Shown here one piece after another: positions 9,495-17,484 of a stretch of DNA of 64,000 nt. Each line of letters begins with the position of its first letter. Within the stretch, counting starts at the first letter, position 1. The stretch is taken from the NCBI RefSeq assembly GCF_002097715.1, contig NZ_CP020738.1:186001-250000 (forward strand). The letters run 5' to 3'. Position numbers and translations under genes: made by a program. Below the pieces are notes generated by a model, which was not told the origin of the DNA, made no database searches, and saw only the letters and a program-made list of their open reading frames with translations. The DNA is from Burkholderia ubonensis subsp. mesacidophila (GTDB lineage Bacteria > Pseudomonadota > Gammaproteobacteria > Burkholderiales > Burkholderiaceae).

Positions 9495-10799
9495 ATGTCG
9501 CCGGGTCGTCGTTTCTTTTTTTTCTGGCTGGGCGAATCGTCGATGCAATTCGCCGCCGCGCTGATGTCGTTCGCACTCGGCGTGTGGGTCTATCGGCATT
9601 CCGGCTCGGTGACGGCCTTTTCGAATACGGTGATCGCCGCGACGCTGCCGTCGGTGCTGATCCTGCCGTTCGCGGGCGGCCTGGCCGACCGGATCGACCG
9701 CAAGCTCATCATCGTGTCGGCCAACGCGGCGCTCGCGTTGCTGACGCTGCTGCTGCTCGCGCTGTTGTTCGCAGGCAAGCTGCAGCCGGTACATCTTTAC
9801 GCGTTCAACGCGTGCGCGTCGGCGGTCGGCGCATTTCGGACACCTTCCTGTCAGGCATCGATCCATTCAATTGTCGAGAACGGCGCGCTGACTCGCGCGA
9901 ACGGCCTGATGGGCATCGGCAAGAACGTGTCGACGCTCGTCGCGCCGCTGCTCGGCGGGATCATCATGGGCGGCGCCGGCCTGAACGCGGTATTCGCGAT
10001 CCATTTCTTCGCGAACCTCGCGGCGATGCTGTGCGTGTTCAGGGCGCTTGCGCATCTCGGCACGGCGTCCGCCGAGCCGGCCCGCGCGAAGCGGCCGCTG
10101 CTGCGCGACGTGCTGTCGGGCATCGCGAGCGCGCTGCGCTTCTTCGAAGCGGAGCCGCTGATGCTCGGGCTGCTCGGGTACGTGATGATCCAGAGCGCGC
10201 TGCTCTCGCTCGCGACGATGATGATCGCGCCGCTCGTGCTCTCGAATCATTCGAGCGCGCAGCTCGGGCTCGTCTACACGTCAGCCGCGATCGGCGGGCT
10301 CGCCGGCATGTCGCTCCTCATCGCGACGACCAATCCGCAGCGCCTGATGCTGATCGTCGTGTGCGCGGATGCGGTGCTGTCGCTGTGCATGCTGTCGATC
10401 GGCCTCGTGTCGGACACGTCGGCGTACTGCGCGATCGCGTTCGTCGCGCTGGCGGTGGGCAGCGTCGCCGAGGGGTGCTGCAACGCGCTGTGGATGCGCA
10501 AGATCCCGGCGCGCAACAAGGCCAGCGTGCTGTCGTTCGTCAGCATGCTGATGATCGCGACGATGACGGTCGTCGTCGCGGTGGGCGGGTTCGTCGTCGA
10601 TCGTGTGCTGGAGCCCGCGCTGTCGGCGGGCGGGCCGTTCGCGCAGGCGGCGAACGCGTGGTTCGGGATCGGCAAGGGCGGCGGCGTCGCGCTGCTGTTC
10701 GTCGCGGTGGGCGCGACGAGCGTGCTGCTGTGCGCGTGCATGTTCGCCCATCCGCGCATGCGGCGGATCGATCTGCTGGTGCCGGATGGCGCGGGATGA
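9495..10799 (+). CDS. MFS exporter of the EntS-like type
   Basis: Integral inner-membrane transporter of 434 aa with about 12 hydrophobic segments. It has the MFS loop motif GGLADRIDRK after TM2 and an N-terminal half resembling the MFS_3 / enterobactin-exporter group. It is transcribed away from the NRPS genes with only 300 bp between them, so the most likely job is export of the NRPS product; this is inferred from position. Start at ATG 9495, preceded by GGGAAGGA; an overlapping ATG at 9491 is in another frame. The gene ends in a strong hairpin shared with the convergent regulator gene. Substrate unknown. Confidence 0.88.
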   Translation: MSPGRRFFFFWLGESSMQFAAALMSFALGVWVYRHSGSVTAFSNTVIAATLPSVLILPFAGGLADRIDRKLIIVSANAALALLTLLLLALLFAGKLQPVHLYAFNACASAVGAFRTPSCQASIHSIVENGALTRANGLMGIGKNVSTLVAPLLGGIIMGGAGLNAVFAIHFFANLAAMLCVFRALAHLGTASAEPARAKRPLLRDVLSGIASALRFFEAEPLMLGLLGYVMIQSALLSLATMMIAPLVLSNHSSAQLGLVYTSAAIGGLAGMSLLIATTNPQRLMLIVVCADAVLSLCMLSIGLVSDTSAYCAIAFVALAVGSVAEGCCNALWMRKIPARNKASVLSFVSMLMIATMTVVVAVGGFVVDRVLEPALSAGGPFAQAANAWFGIGKGGGVALLFVAVGATSVLLCACMFAHPRMRRIDLLVPDGAG

Positions 10800-10828
10800 G
10801 CGGGCGCGGCGGAAGGCGTCGCGACCTT

Positions 10829-10861
10829 GCCGCCGCGCATCGTCGACCGATGCGCGGCGGC
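10829..10861. terminator. Bidirectional hairpin between convergent genes
   Basis: Perfect 14-bp inverted repeat GCCGCCGCGCATCG / CGATGCGCGGCGGC with a 5-base loop. It sits 30 bp after the exporter stop and 48 bp after the regulator stop. No long T run, so function as terminator is inferred from position and stability. Confidence 0.7.
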
Positions 10862-10908
10862 GGCCGTTCGGGCGGCCGTCCTGATTCAGCGCGGCACGGC
10901 CGTCGCGA

Positions 10909-12357
10909 TCAGGCCTGCGCGTCGGCCAGCATCTGGCCGGCGATTTCGCCGACGCGCTCCAGCGCGCGCCGATGCTCGGCGCTCCACGGTCCCGGCAGGC
11001 TGATCCGGATGCAGTTCCGATAGGTGTCCGACGCGCTGAACATCGTCCCGGGAGCGATCAGGATCTGTTCTTCGAGGCAGGCCTTGAACAGGGTCAACGA
11101 ATCCAGCTTGCCCGGCAGTTCGACCCACAACATCGATCCGCCGACCGGGTCGGTCATGCGCGTGCCGGTCGGAAACGCGCGGGCAATGATCCGGCGGGCG
11201 TCGCCGACGCTGTTGCTGTTCGCCTTGTGCAACTGGCGGAGCCGGCGGTTGTAGCTGGATTCCGTCAACAGTTCGGCCAGCGCGAGCTCGTTGAGCGAGC
11301 AGTTGCCGCCCGACGTCGCCGATTTCAGCATCCTTACCCTGGCCGCAAAGCGCCCGGCGTGCAGCCAGCCGACGCGCAAGCCCGGGGCGATCGTCTTCGA
11401 ATAGGAGCCGCACGGCAGCACCCAGCCGTCCGCGTCGAACGACCTCACCGCGCGGGAATAGGCATCGCCCGTGACGAGGTCGCTGTAGATCACGTCCTCG
11501 ATCATCGGAACCCCGTGGTTCGCCAGCAGCTGCGCCAGGCGCTCGCGTTCCGCGAGCGGCATGCAGGTGCCCATCGGATTCGACAGCGTCGGCGTCGCCA
11601 GCACCGCACTCACCTGGCACGTGCGCAACGCCAACGCCAGCGCATCGACGGAAAGACCGTCGCGAGGGTGAGCGGGGATCTCCAGGACGCGCAGCCCGAG
11701 CGCGTCCAGTATCCGCAGGAAGCCGAACGACGTCGGCGATTCCACTGCAATCGTGTCCCCGGGTTTCGACAAGGCCATCAGGCAGAGGCTGACGGATTCG
11801 GTCGTGCCGGTCGTCAGCACGATCTCGCGAGGATCGAGCGTGCATCCCATCGCGAGCGTGCGCCGGGCGATCGCCTTGCGCAGCGCGTCCTCGCCGGGCG
11901 GCGTCGGGTAGCGCGCCAGCGAGGTGCCGCTGCGCTGGATGGCGCGCAGCACCGCGCGCCTCGTCTTGTCGGACTGCATCAGCCCGCTCGACGGATAGCC
12001 CGATCCGAACGACACGAGGTTCGGCGCGCTGGCCGAGTACATCATCGTTTCGATGAGCGTTGCCGCCTCGACCGCGGCCGACAACGCGGGGGGCGGGCTT
12101 GCCTCGGGCTCCGGCAGCTCGCGCGAGCGTTGTGCAACGTAATGCCCCGCTTTCGGCCGGGACTCGATCAGCCGCGCGTCCTCGAGATTCCTGTACGCCT
12201 CCAGTACCGTCGACAGCGATACCGCGTGTTCCTTCGCACACTTTCGCAACGAAGGCAGGCGATCGCCGCTGGCGTATGTGCCTAGCCGGATTGCCGATTC
12301 GATCTGATGAGCCAGTTGCAAATAAAGGGGCTGGTTTCGTTTTGGATTTTCTTGCAT
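10909..12357 (-). CDS. MocR-type transcriptional regulator (GntR HTH + aminotransferase fold)
   Basis: About 482 aa. The N-terminus (about 12-85) is a GntR-type winged helix (QPLYLQLAHQIESAI, GDRLPSLRKCA, LSTVLEAYRNLE). The rest (about 115-480) is a fold-type I aminotransferase domain with the PLP lysine in SYSKTIAPGLRVGW near residue 320. MocR proteins sense PLP or amino-acid ligands and usually control an adjacent divergent gene. Here the neighbour is the chorismate-branch operon starting at 12611, so this is probably its regulator. ATG 12357 (MQENPKR) is preferred, with AAAGAGAA upstream; the frame stays open to 12441 but those residues look unlike the family. Twin CAGTACAGA repeats in the intergenic region are the likely operator. 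Confidence 0.9.
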   Translation of the reverse strand: MQENPKRNQPLYLQLAHQIESAIRLGTYASGDRLPSLRKCAKEHAVSLSTVLEAYRNLEDARLIESRPKAGHYVAQRSRELPEPEASPPPALSAAVEAATLIETMMYSASAPNLVSFGSGYPSSGLMQSDKTRRAVLRAIQRSGTSLARYPTPPGEDALRKAIARRTLAMGCTLDPREIVLTTGTTESVSLCLMALSKPGDTIAVESPTSFGFLRILDALGLRVLEIPAHPRDGLSVDALALALRTCQVSAVLATPTLSNPMGTCMPLAERERLAQLLANHGVPMIEDVIYSDLVTGDAYSRAVRSFDADGWVLPCGSYSKTIAPGLRVGWLHAGRFAARVRMLKSATSGGNCSLNELALAELLTESSYNRRLRQLHKANSNSVGDARRIIARAFPTGTRMTDPVGGSMLWVELPGKLDSLTLFKACLEEQILIAPGTMFSASDTYRNCIRISLPGPWSAEHRRALERVGEIAGQMLADAQA

Positions 12358-12452
12358 CGGGCGATTCTCTTTATTTGATATGCCGCAACTCGAATACCCA
12401 TACTTGCGAATCGTTAATGTGACGTGGCGCGTCATTTTCAATCCGCTTCAAT

Positions 12453-12486
12453 CAGTACAGATACCCGGATCCGGAACCAGTACAGA
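12453..12486. promoter_or_regulatory. Direct-repeat operator candidate for the MocR-type regulator
   Basis: CAGTACAGA occurs at 12453-12461 and again at 12478-12486 in the same orientation, 25 bp apart. A related TTGTACATA lies near 12503. MocR regulators such as GabR and PdxR bind direct repeats about two helical turns apart. Position, between the regulator and the trpE-like gene, fits an autoregulated divergent operator. Confidence 0.55.
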
Positions 12487-12610
12487 ACGCCGGCCGGCCG
12501 TGTTGTACATACGCGAGTTTATCTCCCGTGTGCCTAGCGCCTTTGTCCGGCAACCCCGAACATTTCGAGTCCATTACACGGGGTGCTGCCAAACGACCGC
12601 ATTATTAACG

Positions 12611-14071
12611 ATGCTCACCATCCAGACCGAAACCATCCGAATCAAGGCAGCACCTGACGTCGATCCATTCAGCGTATATCGCATGGCTGTAGAGCGATTC
12701 GGCGCGGAACACGTATTCCTGGCCGAATCGGTCAGCGGCCCCGAAATCGATTGCAAGCAGTCTTTCGTCGCGATACGACGAATTGCGTCCATCCGCTTCA
12801 CTGCGGATTCGGTCAATATCGACGCGGCTCCCGAAATTAGGGGGCATTTGACGCACACCGCCGAGACCCTGCCGGACGCGCCCCGATTCGATCCCGACGG
12901 CCGCGCGGACCTCGATTCCCCGGACCAGTTGTGGCGCCTGATGCGCGCGTTCCTGTTTTCCAGCTATCGCGTCGCAACCACCACGGACGAATTCGCGGCC
13001 GGCTTCGTCGTGCGGCTCGATTACGACACGGCGGCGCTGATCGAGCGCCTGCCGCGCCGGTTGCCGCGCACGAACGCGACACTCGTTCGCCTCGATCTGT
13101 ACCAGCACGTGGTGGCGTTTCATCGCGACAGGGTCGCGCTTCACGTGAACTATGGCCCCGGCTTCGGCGAACCCGACATTCCGTCGCTTCGACAGCTGCT
13201 CACGGCTGCGCCGCCGTTTCGGCCCGCCGCGCCGGAGGCGTCCGGCATCCGGTTCTCGACGACGAAGGAACGCTATCTCGACGCCTGCCGGACCGCGCTG
13301 GACCATATCCATGCGGGCGACATCTACCAGGTGCAGCTCGGCCACGAGATCCGCGTCAGGACCGGCATGGACCCGGTGTCGCTCTACGCGCATCTCAGGG
13401 CGCAGAACCCGTCGCCATACATGTTCCTGCATCAGGTCGACGACATGACGCTGGTGGGCGCGAGTCCCGAGAACTACGTTCGGCTCGAAGGGCGTCGCCT
13501 GTCGATGCGGCCGATCGCCGGCACGCTGGCGAAATCGCCGGCCGTCGACGGGGATACGCTGCGGCGCGAATTGTGTGCGTCCGTGAAGGAGAACGCGGAA
13601 CACGTGATGCTGGTCGATCTGTGCCGCAATGACATCGGACGCCTGTGCGAACCCGGTTCGCTCGACGTTCCGAGCCTGATGGCGATGGAGGAGTTTCCGT
13701 CTCTCTATCACCTGGTTTCCACCGTGACCGGCGAGCTGCGGGCCGGATGCGACGCCGTGGATGTCCTGCGCGCGACGTTTCCCGCCGGGACCATGGTGGG
13801 GGCGCCGAAGATCAGGGCCATGGAGATCATCGAGCAACTGGAAGCGTCGCCGCGCGGCCAATATGCCGGCGCGATCGGCCTGATCGATTTCCGGGGCGGG
13901 ATGAACATGGCGCTGTGCATTCGGATGGCTTGCCGGATCGACGGCGAATACCGGTTGAGGGCGAGCGCGGGCGTGGTGTTCGATTCGGAGCCGGAGCGGG
14001 AATGGCTCGAAACGCTGGCCAAGATGCGGCTGGCTTATCGCATTCTGACGGGACAGGAGCTCGTGGCATGA
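12611..14071 (+). CDS. Anthranilate synthase component I-like chorismate enzyme
   Basis: 486 aa, TrpE/PabB/PhzE superfamily. The C-terminal chorismate-binding domain is complete: YLDACRTALDHIHAGDIYQVQL, GASPENYVR, RPIAGT (residues 302-306), ENAEHVMLVDL, GTMVGAPKIRAMEIIE, and a final AGVVFDSEP. Alanine in PIAGT is typical of enzymes that aminate C2 (anthranilate or aminodeoxyisochorismate); 4-aminodeoxychorismate synthases carry PIKGT. So it likely converts chorismate to anthranilate or to the unaromatised ADIC. Start ATG 12611 has no clear ribosome binding site. Its stop overlaps the amidotransferase start (ATGA), so the two form the usual heterodimer. Surrounded by tailoring enzymes and not by trpD/trpC, so a secondary role is likely. 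Confidence 0.88.
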   Translation: MLTIQTETIRIKAAPDVDPFSVYRMAVERFGAEHVFLAESVSGPEIDCKQSFVAIRRIASIRFTADSVNIDAAPEIRGHLTHTAETLPDAPRFDPDGRADLDSPDQLWRLMRAFLFSSYRVATTTDEFAAGFVVRLDYDTAALIERLPRRLPRTNATLVRLDLYQHVVAFHRDRVALHVNYGPGFGEPDIPSLRQLLTAAPPFRPAAPEASGIRFSTTKERYLDACRTALDHIHAGDIYQVQLGHEIRVRTGMDPVSLYAHLRAQNPSPYMFLHQVDDMTLVGASPENYVRLEGRRLSMRPIAGTLAKSPAVDGDTLRRELCASVKENAEHVMLVDLCRNDIGRLCEPGSLDVPSLMAMEEFPSLYHLVSTVTGELRAGCDAVDVLRATFPAGTMVGAPKIRAMEIIEQLEASPRGQYAGAIGLIDFRGGMNMALCIRMACRIDGEYRLRASAGVVFDSEPEREWLETLAKMRLAYRILTGQELVA

Positions 14072-14685
14072 ACGTCGCACTTGTGGATGCTTACGACAGT
14101 TTCGTATACGTCATCGACTTGTATCTCCGGACGATGGGCCTGCAGACCCGCGTGCTGCGATGCGACGATCCGCGCATCGATCGCCTGCTGGCCGAGCCGC
14201 CGTCCGCGGTGGTGCTGGGGCCCGGGCCGGGCCGCCCGGAAGACGCGGGCTACCCGCAGATGATCCGCGCACTCGAAGGGCGCGTGCCGGTCATGGGCGT
14301 GTGCCTGGGCCATCAGGCGATCGGCCTCGCCTATGGCGGGGAGGTCGTGCGGGCAGGCACCTGCATGCACGGCAAGACGAGCGTCGTCGCCAATGACGGG
14401 ACGGGCGTCTTCGCCAAGACGTCGGGCAAGCCGTTCTCGGCGACCCGCTACCACTCGCTCGTGATCGCGCGCGACAGCGTGCCCGACCCGCTGGTCGTCA
14501 GCGCGCATGCGCTCGACGACAACGAGGTGATGGGCGTGCGCCATCGGCGCTATCCGATCGAAGGGGTGCAATTCCATCCGGAGAGCATTTCCACCGAGAA
14601 CGGCATGTCGATCTTCAGCAGTTTCTTCGAGTACTACCTGGGCGCCGACGCGCCATTCTCAACCGCATCATCAACCCATTCGTAG
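14068..14685 (+). CDS. Glutamine amidotransferase, anthranilate synthase component II-like
   Basis: 205 aa, class I glutamine amidotransferase. It has the oxyanion loop GPGPGRPEDAG, the nucleophile Cys79 in GVCLGHQ, and the His-Glu pair in GVQFHPESI. It releases ammonia from glutamine for the component I partner. ATG 14068 overlaps the previous stop by ATGA, which decides this start although the frame is open far upstream. N-terminal NVALVDAYDSFVYVI is a TrpG-like opening with Ala-Tyr where most have Asn-Tyr. Next gene follows after 9 bp. Confidence 0.9.
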   Translation: MNVALVDAYDSFVYVIDLYLRTMGLQTRVLRCDDPRIDRLLAEPPSAVVLGPGPGRPEDAGYPQMIRALEGRVPVMGVCLGHQAIGLAYGGEVVRAGTCMHGKTSVVANDGTGVFAKTSGKPFSATRYHSLVIARDSVPDPLVVSAHALDDNEVMGVRHRRYPIEGVQFHPESISTENGMSIFSSFFEYYLGADAPFSTASSTHS

Positions 14686-14694
14686 AGCGACCCG

Positions 14695-15048
14695 ATGAAC
14701 ACTGTTTCGTACGACGACGTTTCCTTCGACACGGAAAGCGCGCCTTGGGCGAGCTGGAGCAAACCCGGCGCGGACGGCCGCGTCAAGACCTTCTTTTCCA
14801 ACGGCAAGCGCTTGCGCCTGCTCGAGCTGCCCGCCGGCTTCGATGAGGCGCACTGGTGCACGGTGGGTCACCAGGGGTTCGTTTTCGAGGGGTGCTTCAC
14901 GATCATCTTCGACGACCGAACCTTCGAGTGCCGGCCGGGCACGGTATTTTCGATCCCGGACGGCGTGCGTCATCGGTCCAGGGGCGCGGCCGACGGCCAA
15001 ACGCTCGTGTTCGTCGTCGACGACCAGGGCGATCAGGCGCAGCGATAA
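14695..15048 (+). CDS. Small cupin-domain protein
   Basis: 117 aa single-domain cupin. The barrel motifs are seen as VGHQGFVFEGCFTIIFDD and CRPGTVFSIPDGVRHRSRG, with PDGVRH matching the second cupin motif. The first motif has a single histidine (GHQG), so metal ligation may be incomplete. Such cupins act as isomerases, dioxygenases or binding proteins; in bacilysin synthesis a cupin (BacB) isomerises a prephenate-derived intermediate, a useful precedent given the chorismate context. Three bases separate it from the next start, so it is in the middle of a tight operon. Exact reaction unknown. Confidence 0.82.
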   Translation: MNTVSYDDVSFDTESAPWASWSKPGADGRVKTFFSNGKRLRLLELPAGFDEAHWCTVGHQGFVFEGCFTIIFDDRTFECRPGTVFSIPDGVRHRSRGAADGQTLVFVVDDQGDQAQR

Positions 15049-15051
15049 CCC

Positions 15052-16458
15052 ATGCCATCCACCATGACGCTCCCGTCCCGCTCGCTGCGGGACGCACTCG
15101 ATGCCTGTCGCGCGCGCGGCGGCTCCGTGGTGGAGATCGACGCCGGGCTCGACCCGCGCGTCGAAATCGCCGCCCACTATCGCGCGCATTTCGCGACGTC
15201 GCCGGGCAGTTCCCGCAGCGGCGACGAGCCTGTCGTGCTCTACGCCGGCGGGAACGGACGCATGCCGGTGCTGATGGGATTGTTCGGCTCGCGCGCGCGC
15301 AACGAATGGCTGCTCGGCGCGGAGCCGGGGGGCGGGGCGCGGCACTTCGCGCAACTGCTCGGCTCGCGCGTCGCGCCCGAATGGCGCGACGCGCCGCCGT
15401 GTCGCGAGCGCCAGGCGCCGGAGCGGCTGCGCGCGCTGCCGGTCCCGACCACCACCGCCGTCGATGCCGGGCCTTACCTGACGGCCGGCATCGTCTGCGC
15501 AGGCGACCCCGACAGCGGTTTCGCGAGCGTGTCGATTCACCGGATGCGTGTGCTCGACGATTCGCGCCTGACGATCTGGATTTTTCCCGGACGCGATCTC
15601 GACCGGCTGTACCGGAAGGCGCTCGACGCAGGGCGGACGCTGCCCGTGTCGATCAATATCGGCGCGCCGCCGGCCGTGTACCTGACGTCGAGCCTGAGCG
15701 CGCCGTTCGTCGAGCCGGGAAGCGGCGAGATCGAAGCGGCGGGCGCGATGCTCGGCGCACCGCTCGAGCTTGCGCGCTGCGCGACGAACGACACGTTCTG
15801 CTTCGCCCGCAGCGAGATCGTGATCGAGGGAACGCTGCTGGCGGACACGGCGGACGAATATGCGAACGCGGCCAACCGCTTCGCGATGCCCGAATTCCTG
15901 GGCTATATGGGCGAAGCGCGCGCGTCGCTTCCGGTGGTCGAGGTCAGCGCGGTGTTTCATCGGCGTGACGCGATCTTTCAGGCGTTTCTCGGCCCCGGAA
16001 AGGAGCAGTCGGAGCTGCTCGCGTTGCCCGCCGAGGCCGGCATGCTCCGTCACCTGAGCCAACTGGCGCCGGAGGATGCGACGCTGCTCGACGCGCACTA
16101 CCTGTCGGCGGGCGGCGGGCAACTGATCCTCGTGCTGCGCGTCCGCAAGCACCGCGACACGCCCGGTGCGATGGAGCGGATCCGTCGCGCGGTCATCGAG
16201 CGGCACGCGCTCGTCAAGGCGATCTGGATCGTCGACGAGGATATCGACATTCACTCTCCCGAAGACGTGCTCTGGGCGGCGGCGACGCGTTTTCAGCCGA
16301 GCCGCGACCTCTACATGCAGACGCGCGTTGCCGGCTTTCCGCTCGATCCGTCGCAAGGCATCGGCTATCTCGACGCATCCGCATGCGTGACCGACAAATA
16401 TCTGCTGGACCTGACCGCGCCGGTGGCGCTTGCGCAGCGATTCCGGCGCACCTGGTAA
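15052..16458 (+). CDS. UbiD-family prenyl-FMN decarboxylase
   Basis: 468 aa. The prenylated-FMN/metal-binding signature is seen as SIHRMRVLD (His163, Arg164, Met165). The C-terminal family stretch with acidic residues reads DEDIDIHSPEDVLWAAATR near residue 396. These are the hallmarks of UbiD enzymes, which reversibly (de)carboxylate aromatic or alpha,beta-unsaturated acids and need prFMN from a UbiX. No UbiX-like gene is in the window, so the cofactor must come from elsewhere. Next to anthranilate-synthase-like genes, an aromatic acid of that branch is the likely substrate (inference). Follows the cupin by 3 bp. Confidence 0.88.
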   Translation: MPSTMTLPSRSLRDALDACRARGGSVVEIDAGLDPRVEIAAHYRAHFATSPGSSRSGDEPVVLYAGGNGRMPVLMGLFGSRARNEWLLGAEPGGGARHFAQLLGSRVAPEWRDAPPCRERQAPERLRALPVPTTTAVDAGPYLTAGIVCAGDPDSGFASVSIHRMRVLDDSRLTIWIFPGRDLDRLYRKALDAGRTLPVSINIGAPPAVYLTSSLSAPFVEPGSGEIEAAGAMLGAPLELARCATNDTFCFARSEIVIEGTLLADTADEYANAANRFAMPEFLGYMGEARASLPVVEVSAVFHRRDAIFQAFLGPGKEQSELLALPAEAGMLRHLSQLAPEDATLLDAHYLSAGGGQLILVLRVRKHRDTPGAMERIRRAVIERHALVKAIWIVDEDIDIHSPEDVLWAAATRFQPSRDLYMQTRVAGFPLDPSQGIGYLDASACVTDKYLLDLTAPVALAQRFRRTW

Positions 16459-16483
16459 AGGCTTTGACCGACTGGACAAGAAC

Positions 16484-17137
16484 ATGAACCCACCTGAATC
16501 GAATCCGCTGCATTTCACCATTGTCACCGGCTCGGAGCGCGCCTCGGGGAACACCGAGCAAGTGGCCGAGCACATCGGCGCGCTGCTGGCCGACGAGGGC
16601 TGCACGATCGACATCGTGCGCCTGCGCGAACACCGGATTGCGCCGTGCGGCGCGTGCGGCGAATGCAATACGCGCACGTCGGCGTGCGAGCAGGACGACG
16701 ACATGCCCGCGATCATCGCGCGGCTGCGCAAAGCCGACGGCATCGTGTACGCGGTGCCCGTGCACGGCTACGGCATGGCGCATCCGATGCAGATCTTCAT
16801 CGAACGGGCGGGCGTCGGCTACCTGCGCTTCGAGCGGCCGCTGGCCAACAAGGTCGCGGGCGCCGTCGTCACGGGCCGGCGCTATGCGCACGAAACGGTA
16901 TTCCACCAGCTCGTCAGCAATTTCCTGCTCAACCGGATGATTCTCGTCGGCAGCGGGTATCCGGTCGTCATCCACGGCGGTTCGCCGGGAGCCGGCATGC
17001 AGGACCGCGAAGGCCTTGCGTCGGTCCGTTCGATGATCGCGCGCATGACCGGCATGGCGCGCCTGCTGCGCGCGACGCCCGCGGCGCTGCGCGCGCAATG
17101 CCTCGTTCTGGACACCGTCAACGAGCGTGCGGCGTAG
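16484..17137 (+). CDS. Flavodoxin-like NAD(P)H-dependent flavin reductase
   Basis: 217 aa, NADPH-dependent FMN reductase / iron-sulfur flavoprotein group. The FMN phosphate loop is seen as GSERASGNTEQ. A cysteine-rich CGACGECN follows around residues 55-62, and VPVHGYGMAHPMQIFIER resembles the family's second flavin loop. It could supply reduced flavin, reduce a ring or nitro/quinone intermediate, or support the prFMN enzyme. ATG 16484, 25 bp after the decarboxylase stop, is preferred over in-frame codons inside that gene. The ribosome binding site is weak. Confidence 0.82.
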   Translation: MNPPESNPLHFTIVTGSERASGNTEQVAEHIGALLADEGCTIDIVRLREHRIAPCGACGECNTRTSACEQDDDMPAIIARLRKADGIVYAVPVHGYGMAHPMQIFIERAGVGYLRFERPLANKVAGAVVTGRRYAHETVFHQLVSNFLLNRMILVGSGYPVVIHGGSPGAGMQDREGLASVRSMIARMTGMARLLRATPAALRAQCLVLDTVNERAA

Positions 17138-17193
17138 GCCACCCGCACCGATTTTTCCCCGCACGCATTCATCTCATTTCTGGAGGGATTCAC

Positions 17194-17484
17194 ATGCACG
17201 CAGCAGAACAGTTGGCGGACATCCGCCGGCAAATCGACGGCATCGACGATCAGATCGTGCCGTTGCTCGCGAAACGCATCTCGCTCGCGCTGGAAGCGTC
17301 GCGATACAAGCACTCCGTCGACGAGATTCGCGGCTGCGACCGGGTGCAGCAGGTGCTCGACGCCGTGGCGGCGCGGGTGCGCCAGGCCGACGGCGACGTC
17401 GACACGATCGTCGCGATCTACCGCTTCATCATCGAGGCGCTCACCGAGCTTCAACTGCGCGAGAAGGGGCTGGCGAACTCATGA
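17194..17484 (+). CDS. Chorismate mutase type II / PchB-like protein
   Basis: 96 aa all-helical AroQ-fold protein: LADIRRQIDGIDDQIVPLLAKRISLALEASRYK, then RVQQVLDAV and a C-terminal helix ending ELQLREKG. The Arg and Lys of helix 1 and the ASRYK lysine match the active site of AroQ and of isochorismate pyruvate lyase (PchB). It may turn chorismate into prephenate or, in this setting, rearrange or split an aminated isochorismate made by the upstream pair. Excellent ribosome binding site TGGAGGGA 7 bases before ATG 17194. Stop overlaps the next start. Confidence 0.85.
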   Translation: MHAAEQLADIRRQIDGIDDQIVPLLAKRISLALEASRYKHSVDEIRGCDRVQQVLDAVAARVRQADGDVDTIVAIYRFIIEALTELQLREKGLANS

